Assembly (NCBI GenBank): GCA_032717465.1
Contig: CM064657.1
Location: 22,632,468-22,696,467, forward strand
From: Coenobita brevimanus
Lineage: Eukaryota > Arthropoda > Malacostraca > Decapoda > Coenobitidae
Length of the DNA: 64,000 nucleotides
Direction of reading: 5' to 3'
Shown piece after piece: positions 56,533-64,000 of the stretch (its first letter is position 1; each line of letters opens with the position of its first letter). A program made the position numbers and the translations under genes. The notes beneath the pieces are model-generated. The model worked only from the letters and a program-made list of their open reading frames with translations, ran no database searches and had not been told where the DNA came from.

Positions 56533-58496
56533 ATATCTATCTATCTATCTATTGCCAGACGCCTCTATCCCGTTTGGGATGGCCACAAACAAATCGCCTC
56601 CAAGTTGCCCTGTCCCCCGCCATTTCACTGCCCTGCTCCCAACTCACACCCCCCTCTCTCATATACCTCCCCACCCCATCCCTCCATCTCATCCTCGGCC
56701 TCCCCCTCCCTCTTCCCCCCTCCACCTCACTCACTTACACTCTCTTCGTCAGTCTTTCACCCTCCATTCTCTCCACATGGCCAAACCACCTCAGTGTGTT
56801 CCTCATAACGCTTCCTGTCACATCCACATCCACACCACAACGCTCCATTATATCCTCATTTGTCAGCCTGTCTCTCCATGTGACTCCACAGGCTCCTCTT
56901 AAGTAACTCATTTCCACTGCTCTCACTCTTGACTTGTGTCCTTCCAACAACGTCCAAGCTTCACTCCCATACGTTAGAGTTGATATCACAATACTGTCAT
57001 GTAGTAACTTTTTCACTTTCATGCTCACTTCCCTGTTTCTTATCACTACTTTCAAAGAACCAGCAACCTTTCTTCTCTGCTGTACCCTTTCAAGCACTTC
57101 ACCCTCCAAACCTCCATCCTTACTCATCAGACTACCCAAGTACTTAAACGTACTCACATTTTCCAATTCCTCACCATCCAACCTCGCTGTACATTCACTG
57201 ACTTCACCCCTCTCAAAGACCATCACTTTACTCTTCCCTACATTCACCTTTAGATTCCGTTTCTTACACACTCTCCCAAACTCATCCACCAAGCCTTGCA
57301 GCTCCCCTTCGTCTTCACTCAACAACACAGTATCATCTGCAGACAACAGTACAGGGAGTTTCCAAACACTACCCTCTCTCACCAGAGCCACTCCAACATC
57401 CACTACCCTACCTTGTACCTCTTTTATTACCCCATCCATGTACAGATTGAACAACCATGGAGACATGACACATCCCTGTTTCAACCCAACTTTCAAAGAG
57501 AAAAATTTACTTAGTTCACCATCCACATGCACTGCAGCCTTCGCACCATCGTACATACTCTTCACAGCATTCAACAACTTCCCATCTACTCCATATATTC
57601 TTAACACTTTCCACAATCCTTGTCTAACCACCCTGTCATATGCTTTCTCCAAATCCATGAAAGCCGCATACAACTTCTTTCCCTTCTCTAGAAACTTTTC
57701 CACTAAAGATCTAAGAATGAATATCTGATCTACACAACCTCTTCCCTTCCTAAAGCCTCCCTGTTCTTCTCCAACTAATTTCTCTGTTTTTTCTCTAACT
57801 CTGTCAATGAGTATCCTCTTCTCCAACTAATTTCTCTGTTTTTTCTCTAACTCTGTCAATGAGTATCCTACCATACACTTTTCCTATTATACCAAGAAGA
57901 CAAATGCCCCTATGATTACCACACACTTCTCTTTCCCCTTTTCCTTTGTACAAGGGAATAATTATACCTGACTTCCAATCCTCCGGGACTCTACCTTCCT
58001 CCCAGGCCAATCTGCACATCTTCCACATCCATTCTACTACTATCTCTCCCCCATGCTTCAGCATTTCACCACACACTCCATCAATTCCTGGGGCTTTCCC
58101 TGATTTAACTTTCTCCATTGCTTCCACAACTTCTATCCTACTGATTTCTTCCTGTCTTCTCACCTCCCTCCTTCTCCCAGCCATTCCCCAGCCACTTATA
58201 CTCGCATTACTTCCATCCTCTATGTTCAACAATTCCTTAAAGTGTTCTCTCCATCTGCTCACTTTTTCTCCCTTCTCCACTAGTAATCTACCATTTTTAT
58301 CTTTCACCCCCCTGCTAACTTCACTTCCACCCTGTCTTACTCTTTTCACCTCTTTCCAGAACATTTTCTTACAGTCCCTCCACTTTACACTCAAATTCCT
58401 TCCAAATTCCTCATCCACTGTCTTCTTACTGTCTCTTACTAATCTTTTCACCTCTCTCTTTCTTTCTACATATAATTCTCTCTTCCGCCTCTCAAC
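56533..58496 (-). mobile_element. LINE A copy A10 in TG4
   Basis: The TATC tail is at 56,533-56,552; the truncated 5' end at about 58,496 lies in the basic linker. No clear target duplication. Confidence 0.88.
56549..58451 (-). pseudogene. LINE A10 reverse transcriptase with 52-bp tandem duplication
   Basis: From 58,451 the frame reads EEFGRNLSVKWRDCKKMFWK, GKAPGIDGVCGEML and NHRGICLLGIIGKVYG. A 52-base tandem repeat (57,766-57,817 and 57,818-57,869) then shifts frame. It continues GFRKGRGCVDQIFILR, MDLEKAYDRVVRQGLWK (motif A), GLKQGCVMSPWLFN (motif B) and LLSADDTVLLS (motif C, aspartates kept, Phe to Ser). A stop at 56,735-56,737 replaces Tyr in TKRVYVSE. The normal terminal TGA after HPKRD is AGA, so the frame runs on into the 3' UTR. 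Confidence 0.9.
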
Positions 58497-58957
58497 AAGT
58501 GTAAATATTTGTAATCACTCTCCTTATAATTAACAGCATGTTGATTATTTTCACTTTTTGTAGGCAAGCAGATTAATCAGAGAGAGCAGACAATCCACCA
58601 TCTCCATCCTGTGTATCATCATACATGTGAAAAATCCATTTGGTAATTCATTATTCTGATTCATTACCAAACGAATTTTTCATTACCAAATTGGCCCACA
58701 TTTGGTAATGTAAAATACCAAATGGCAAGCCTGACAGGGGAGGGGGGAGGGGGGAGGAAGGAAGGGGTGAAGGGTCCGTGGTGTAGCAGCTGTTCAGTGC
58801 CGCGCGGCAATTTCAAATTACGGGTGGGAAAAAATTCGGATTTTGTGGGGATTTTTTTCATTTTTTGGCCATTTTTGGGATCTGAAGGTCCAGGCCCACA
58901 ATGTCTGGTAAGTGGGGTGTCCGGAAAGTGGGCGTCCGGAAAGTACCATGATTACTG

Positions 58958-58999
58958 CATATATATATATATATATATATATGTGAGAGAGAGAGAGAG

Positions 59000-59027
<28 letters not shown>
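58958..59027. repeat. Compound (AT)n(GA)n(GT)n microsatellite
   Basis: Three dinucleotide runs in series between TG4 and the 3' end of LINE C. Confidence 0.9.
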
Positions 59028-59030
<3 letters not shown>

Positions 59031-60810
59031 ATTTACCTATGTGTAGTATACAGGAATTGAGTAATGCTCGTGTTGTCCTGTCTCCATATCCACATTTATC
59101 TAGTGTACTTGTACACACATGAATGTTTTTCGCCTGCACCACCTCTTCGTCTTAGTCGTTCCAAATATTTATGTATTTACCTAATATACCTAATTGTGAT
59201 ATACACGAGATATGCTATGCTCGTGAGTTCCCGTTGCTGTTTCTCAGTAAGTAAAATTTAGCTTTAAACTGGTTTAAGTTTTTAGACTGGACGATCTCTT
59301 TGTCCAGGCTATTCCACAGGTCTATATTTCTATAAGGAAAACTATATTTCTTGATATCCTTCAAGCAGCTTGACTTCTTCAATTTCATTCCATGTCCTGT
59401 TGTTGCTCTCTTATTCCATACAGACAGATCTCAGTCAATTTTATCTACTCCTATCATGGTCCTGAACACTGCAATCATGTCTCCTCTCTTTCTCCTTTCT
59501 TCTGAGGAAGGCAAATCCCGCTTTACCAGCCTCTTTCTGTATGACAGATCTGCCAGACAGGGGACCATCCTGGTTGCTGTTCTTTGTATTCGCTCAATCT
59601 TGTTTATATCTTTCTTTTTGTGTGGGGACCACACTACCGCTGCATATTCTAACCTGGGGCGGATCATGGCCACTATCAATTTTTTCATCATCTCCTCATC
59701 CATAAAATGAAATTCTACTTTTATGTTAGTCAAGAGTTTATATGTCTCTCTAACTATCTTGTTAATATGGTTTTCAGGTGACAAACTATCTTGGACCAGC
59801 ACTCCCAAATCTTTCTCTTCTCTCGTTTTTGTGATTAATTCATTACCCAGCAAATAATTCAGTGATGGCCTCCTTGTACTTTTACCCATTTCCAATATTT
59901 TACATTTCTTTACATTAAATTTAATTTCCCACATCCGGCTCCAATCATGTATCCTATCCAGATCCTCCTCCAGCATTTTAAAATCCTCCTCAACCTCTAC
60001 CTTCCCCAAGATCTTTACATCATCAGCAAACACTTGCATAACTGTTCACTCCATCTACCATATCATTTACATAAATCAGGAACATTACTGGCACCAGCAT
60101 TGAGCCTTGAGGGACTCCACTTGTTACTTCTTTCCATCCAGACATCCTATCCATTATTACAATCCTCATTTGTCTGTCTCTCAGAAAGTCTCTCATCCAT
60201 TCCAGGAGTTTCCCCTTCAGTTCTCCTATGTACTCTAGTTTCCACATTAGTCTCTTCTGAGGTACCTTGTCGAAGGCCTTCTCTAAGTACACACAATCCA
60301 CCCAACCATCTCTCTCCTGTACTACGTCAGCCGCTCTTGAGTAAAAGCTCAACAGGTTGGAAACACATGACCTTCCACTTCTGAAACCAAACTGACATTC
60401 AACCAAAATATTCATCTCTTCTAGATATTTTATCCATCTGTCTTTCAGGATTCTCTTGCACAATTTTGCCACCATGCTGGTTAGAGACACTGGTCTATAA
60501 TTCAGGGGTTCTTCCCTGTTTCCTCCCTTATAAATTGATGCCACATTTGCCCTCTTCCATTCTTGTGGCACTTTCCCCTCTTCCAGAGAACACACAATTA
60601 AACTGTGAATTTTATCCTCCAGTTGTTCTCTGCATTCCTTCAGTACCCAATTAGAAATTCCATCAGGTCCTGGGGCTTTCCTTACATCTTGAGTTTCCAG
60701 TAATTTATACACTTCCTGTACCTCCACTTTTATATCTTTTATCACCGATACATTTCTAATCACTCTCTCCCCTTCCACAAACTCCTTTTCATAAGTGAAA
60801 ACCGATTGGA

Positions 60811-62821
60811 GGGGGGTGCAAGGAACAGCGTGGTGGACAGAAGAGGTGAAACAGGCTGTGGCACAAAAGAAGAAAGCATACAATGAATGGTTGAGAAATA
60901 GGGGCGTGGAAGAAGTTGAGAGGCGGAAGAGAGAGTTATATGTGGAAAGGAAGAGAGAGGTGAAGATATTAGTAAGAGAGAGTAAGAAGAGAGTGGATGA
61001 GGAATTTGGAAGGAATTTGAGTGTAAAGTGGAGGGACTGTAAGAAAATGTTGTGGAGAGAAGTGAAAAGAGTAAGACAGGGTGGAAATGAAGTTAGCAGG
61101 GGAGTGAAAGATAAAAATGGTAGATTACTAGTGGAGAAGGGAGAAAAAGTGAGCAGATGGAGAGAACACTTTAAGGAATTGTTGAACGTAGAGGATGGAA
61201 GTAATGCGAGTATAAGTGGCTGGGGAATGGCTGGGAGAAGGAGGGAGGTGAGAAGACAGGAAGAAATTAGTAGGATAGAAGTTGTGGAAGCAATGAAGAA
61301 AGTTAAATCTGGGAAAGCCCCAGGAATTGATGGAGTGTGTGGTGAAATGCTGATGCATGGGGGAGAGATAGTAGTAGAATGGATGTGGAAGATGTGCAGA
61401 TTGGCCTGGGAGGAAGGTAGAGTCCCGGAGGATTGGAAGTCAGGTATAATTATTCCCTTGTACAAAGGAAAAGGGGAAAAAGAAGTGTGTGGTAACCATA
61501 GGGGCATTTGTCTTCTTAGTATAATAGGAAAAGTGTATGGTAGGATACTTATAGACAGAGTAAGAGAAAGAACAGAGAAATTAGTTGGAGAAGAACAGGG
61601 AGGCTTTAGGAAGGGAAGAGGTTGTGTAGATCAGATATTCATTCTTAGATCTTTAGTGGAAAAGTTTCTAGAGAAGGAAAGAAGTTGTATGCGGCTTTCA
61701 TGGATTTGGGGAAAGCGTATGACAGGGTGGATAGACAAGGATTGTGGAAAGTGTTAAGAATATATGGAGTAGATGGGAAGTTGTTGAATGCTGTGAAGAG
61801 TATGTACGATGGTGCAAAGGCTGCAGTGCGTGTGGATGGTGAACTAAGTGAATTTTTCTCTTTGAAAGTTGGTTTGAAACAGGGATGTGTCATGTCTCCA
61901 TGGTTGTTCAATCTGTACATGGATGGGGTAATAAAAGAGGTACAAGGTAGGGTAGTGGATGTTGGAGTGGCCCTGGTGAGAGAGGATAGTGTTTGGAAAC
62001 TCCCTGTACTGTTGTTTGCAGATGATACTGTGTTGTTGAGTGAAGACGAAGGGGAGCTGCAAGGCTTGGTGGATGAGTTTGAGAGAGTAAGAAACGGAAC
62101 CTAAAGGTGAATGTAGGGAAGAGTAAAGTGATGGTCTTTGAGAGAGGTGAAGTCAGTGAATGTACAGCGAGGTTGGATGGTGAGGAATTGGAAAATGTGA
62201 GTACGTTTTAAGTATTTGGGTAGTGTGATGAGTAAGGATGGAGGTTTGGAGGGTGAAGTGCTTGAAAGGGTACAGCAGGGAAGAAAGGTTGCTGGTTCCT
62301 TGAAAGCAGTGATAGGAAACAGGGAAGTGAGCATGGAAGTAAAAAAGTTACTACATGACAGTATTGTGATACCAACTCTAACGTACGGAAGTGAAGCTTG
62401 GACATTGTTGGAAGGACACAAGTCAAGAGTGAGAGCAGTGGAAATGAGTTATTTAAGAGGAGCCTGTGGAGTCACGTGGAGAGACAGGCTGACGAATGAG
62501 GATATAAAGGAACGTTGTGGTGTGGATGTGGATGTGATAGGAAGCGTTGTGAGGAACACACTGAGGTGGTTTGGCCATGTGGAGAGGATGGAGGGTGAAA
62601 GACTGACAAAGAGAGTGTATGTGAGTGAGGTGGAGGGTGGAAGAGGGAGGGGGAGACCGAGGATGAGATGGAGGGATGGGGTGGAGAGGTATATGAGAGA
62701 GGGGGGTGTGAGTTGGGAGCAGGGCAGTGAAATGGCGGGGGACAGGGCGACTTGGAGGCGATTTGTTTGTGGCCACCCCAAACGGGATTGAGGCGTCAGG
62801 CAATAGATAGATAGATAGATA
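60811..62821 (+). mobile_element. LINE A copy A11 in LINE C, 14-bp target duplication
   Basis: GAAAACCGATTGGA is repeated perfectly at 60,797-60,810 and 62,822-62,835 (the first base may belong to the tail). GATA tail at 62,803-62,821. 5'-truncated in the linker. Confidence 0.93.
60813..62791 (+). pseudogene. LINE A11 reverse transcriptase, three small indels
   Basis: The frame opens at the insertion with GVQGTAWWTEEVKQAVAQKK, then EEFGRNLSVKWRDCKK, GKAPGIDGVCGEML, PLYKGKGEKEVCGNHRG and GFRKGRGCVDQIFILR. A one-base deletion near 61,676 shifts frame before MDLGKAYDRVDRQGLWK (motif A), GLKQGCVMSPWLFN (motif B) and LLFADDTVLLS (motif C, intact). A four-base deletion near 62,088 and a one-base insertion near 62,208 restore the frame for SKDGGLEGEVLERVQQGRK to the end HPKRD and TGA at 62,789. 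No nonsense substitutions. A young but disabled copy. Confidence 0.9.
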
Positions 62822-62986
62822 GAAAACCGATTGGAAACATTTAATCATTATTTCGGCTTGCACTGTTGCATCTTTATAGACCTCTTCTTTTACTTTCAGT
62901 TTGGTGATTCCTTCCTTTTGTTTCAGTTTGCCAATAACAAATCTGTAAAACAGTTTGAGTTCATCCTTACATTTGTGTGTGAGTGT

Positions 62987-63030
<44 letters not shown>
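62987..63030. repeat. (GT)n microsatellite
   Basis: GTGTGT run of about 40 bases at the truncated 5' edge of LINE C, leading straight into the minisatellite. Confidence 0.9.
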
Positions 63031-63033
<3 letters not shown>

Positions 63034-63420
63034 GAGTGATGGCAGTGGTGTCAGGTGTCATAGGAGTGATGGCAATGATGTCAGTTGTCATAGGAGTGAT
63101 GGCAGTGGTGTCACTTGTCATAGGAGTGATGGCAGTGGTGTCAGTTGTCGTAGGATTGATATCAGTGGTGTCATTTGTCTTAGGAGTGATGGCAGTGGTG
63201 TCAGTTGTCATAGGAATGATGGCAGTGGTGTCAGTTGTCATAGGAGTGATTGCAGTGGTGTCAGTTGTCATAGGAGTGATGGCAGTGGTGTCAGTTGCCA
63301 TAGGAGTGATGGCAGTGATGTCAGTTGTCATAGGAATGATGGCAGTGGTGTCAGTTGTCATAGGAATGATGGTGGTGGTGTCAGTTGTCTTAGGAGTGAT
63401 GGCAGCGGTGTCAGTTGTCA
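63031..63420. repeat. 30-bp minisatellite, 13 units
   Basis: The unit TAGGAGTGATGGCAGTGGTG plus TCAGTTGTCA repeats with an exact 30-base period for 390 bases. Point variants only, no length variants. As 30 is divisible by three it is open in several frames and would give 10-residue peptide repeats, but there is no gene context. Confidence 0.93.
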
Positions 63421-64000
63421 TGTACTCCTTCTCTGATAAGCCCTTGCGAGACATTGTAGGTTTAGTGTAAAACAGGAGGGGAATGATAAAAATCAGCTAG
63501 GAATTTTCAAATCAGGCTTTCTCTGAACATATATAAGAAACACATATACACCTTCTTCACAAGCACACTGCACTATATATAACACAATATCACTGTAATA
63601 CACGGAAGGTATGGACGGTGCGGTACTGGGAAATGCAGGTTTAAATGGCCAGCCTCGCGCTCACACACCTTTTGAGCCTGACTATCGTGAGAATACTGGG
63701 CTAAATATAGGCTGCCTGCCTCTCTGATAAGCTCCTGGGTGTTGCCATATATTTCCCTTAGATGTGGCCACCCTCACCATTGACTCAACCAAATTTGACG
63801 CAGATCCATCCACGGGAAAAGTTTCTACAACCATTTTTAGGGAAGTTGCAGCATGTTGCGTCATCGGTTACTCTTCAGATCGCAAGGATTATGACTCGCA
63901 TTGCGTCATCTTGCGCGAAGGGGTAAAGAGGTAATGTCTATTCAGAATTTTGTTACGGAGTACAGATTTCTGATGTGCAGGTTGCACCCTCTGAGAACAT
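63421..64000. other. Unassigned right edge
   Basis: No gene seen. Near 63,885-63,932, TTGCGTCATCTTGCGCGAAG then GGGTAA looks like a TTAA-element right terminus related to 14,693, but its partner is not in view. Confidence 0.4.

Larger units (their letters stand above)
55762..58957. mobile_element. Tigger-like element TG4, deletion derivative, holding LINE A10
   Basis: The left terminus is CAGTAATCCCTCCACTATCC and the right terminus in reverse complement is CAGTAATCATGGTACTTTCC. TA on the left; CA on the right, probably a mutated TA. Its first 600 bases match TG3, but no transposase is present. Short ATTACCAAA words recur at 56,468-56,500 and 58,640-58,715. Without A10 it is about 1.2 kb. Confidence 0.75.
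59229..62980 (-). pseudogene. LINE C reverse transcriptase, CR1-like
   Basis: Before A11: KCKDELKLFYRFVIGKLKQK and KVKEEVYKDATVQAEIM, the linker that precedes RT in CR1-like elements. After A11: RKAPGPDGISNWVLKECREQ, NYRPVSLTSMVAKLCKRIL, CQFGFRSGRSCVSNLL, VYLEKAFDKVPQKRLMWKL (motif A), SGVPQGSMLVPVMFLIYVND (motif B), then a 2-base deletion near 60,023 just before MQVFADDVKILG (motif C, intact). The C-terminal part shows EYAAVVWSPHKKKDI, RIQRTATRMVPCLADLSYRK, RRKRGDMIAVF, and further on TTGHGMKLKK and DLWNSLDKEIVQSKNL, ending near 59,229. The endonuclease is absent. Clade assignment (CR1/Jockey superfamily) is by motif style. Confidence 0.88.
59028..62986 (-). mobile_element. LINE C, CR1-like, interrupted by LINE A11
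   Basis: The reverse strand runs from about 62,986 (5'-truncated at a GT repeat) to a 3' end near 59,028. LINE A11 sits at 60,811-62,821. The C-specific sequence is therefore 59,028-60,810 and 62,822-62,986. Confidence 0.85.

Noticed and set aside
63031..63420. CRISPR-like array
   Set aside because: The 30-base units are directly adjacent with no spacers; the context is eukaryotic.
62453..63454. 333-residue protein with Thr-rich 10-residue repeats
   Set aside because: The frame merely crosses the minisatellite, a GT run, LINE C and the antisense of LINE A11.

Overview
This window is eukaryotic and almost entirely made of transposable elements. It holds no bacterial-style gene, operon, CRISPR array or intact RNA gene. 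The content points to an arthropod genome, and a decapod crustacean is my best guess. The signs are CCTAA-type (arthropod telomere-like) motifs at 28,206-28,222 and 29,014-29,030, many RTE-like LINEs with (GATA)n tails, tRNA- and 5S-derived SINEs, long (TA)n/(GATA)n microsatellites, and many TTAA- and TA-flanked DNA transposons. The species call is inference only. The one plausible host-gene piece is a terminal coding exon at 32,041-32,244 (+).

Main families. (1) LINE A: RTE-like, endonuclease plus reverse transcriptase (RT), short 3' UTR, (GATA)n tail. There are eleven copies: A1 1.2 kb, A2 5.5 kb, A3 10-11.9 kb, A4 19.7-22.8 kb (near full length), A5 25.7-27.9 kb (one stop codon in 745 codons), A6 30.9 kb, A7 34-35.7 kb, A8 50.7 kb, A9 55 kb, A10 56.5-58.5 kb and A11 60.8-62.8 kb. 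(2) LINE B: Jockey-like, poly-A tailed, at 6.8-9.1, 33.3-36.5 and 38.2-40.7 kb. (3) LINE C: CR1-like, 59.0-63.0 kb. (4) LINE D: RT with a PHD-type zinc finger, 43.5-49.1 kb. (5) Tigger/pogo-like DNA transposons with TA target sites: TG1 9.9-14.0, TG2 17.0-19.2, TG3 52.7-55.0 (with a DDD transposase pseudogene) and TG4 55.8-59.0 kb, plus outer shells J and K between 41.8 and 52.0 kb. (6) TTAA-flanked piggyBac-like non-autonomous elements at 3.0, 4.5, 28.2, 36.8-41.6, 42.0 and 45.3-47.3 kb. (7) Several SINE families (S, T, U, V). (8) Two large palindromic foldback elements, one present twice.

Layout. 1-9 kb: foldback FB1 with LINE A1 nested in its flank, TTAA elements, LINE A2, and LINE B3 split by foldback FB2. 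9.9-19.2 kb: TG1 and TG2, two copies of one DNA transposon whose different insertions (LINE A3, SINEs S1 and T1 in TG1; SINE V in TG2) are defined by comparing the copies. 19.7-30.4 kb: LINE A4, SINE S3, LINE A5, a TTAA MITE and the second FB1. 30.4-31.1 kb: microsatellites around a head-to-head SINE palindrome. 32.0 kb: the candidate host exon. 33.3-41.6 kb: LINE B1 (holding A7) and TTAA-1 copy E1 (holding LINE B2 and a 5S-derived SINE). 41.8-52.0 kb: K contains J, J contains LINE D, and LINE D contains TTAA-1 copy E2. 52.4-64 kb: a 290-bp (TA)n, TG3, TG4 around A10, LINE C around A11, and a 30-bp minisatellite.

The parts do not form a pathway. They are layers of insertions whose order can be read from the nesting. 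LINE A machinery probably also mobilised the S SINEs, which carry its 3' end. Every coding element visible here has at least one disabling change, many of them CGA-to-TGA-type transitions.
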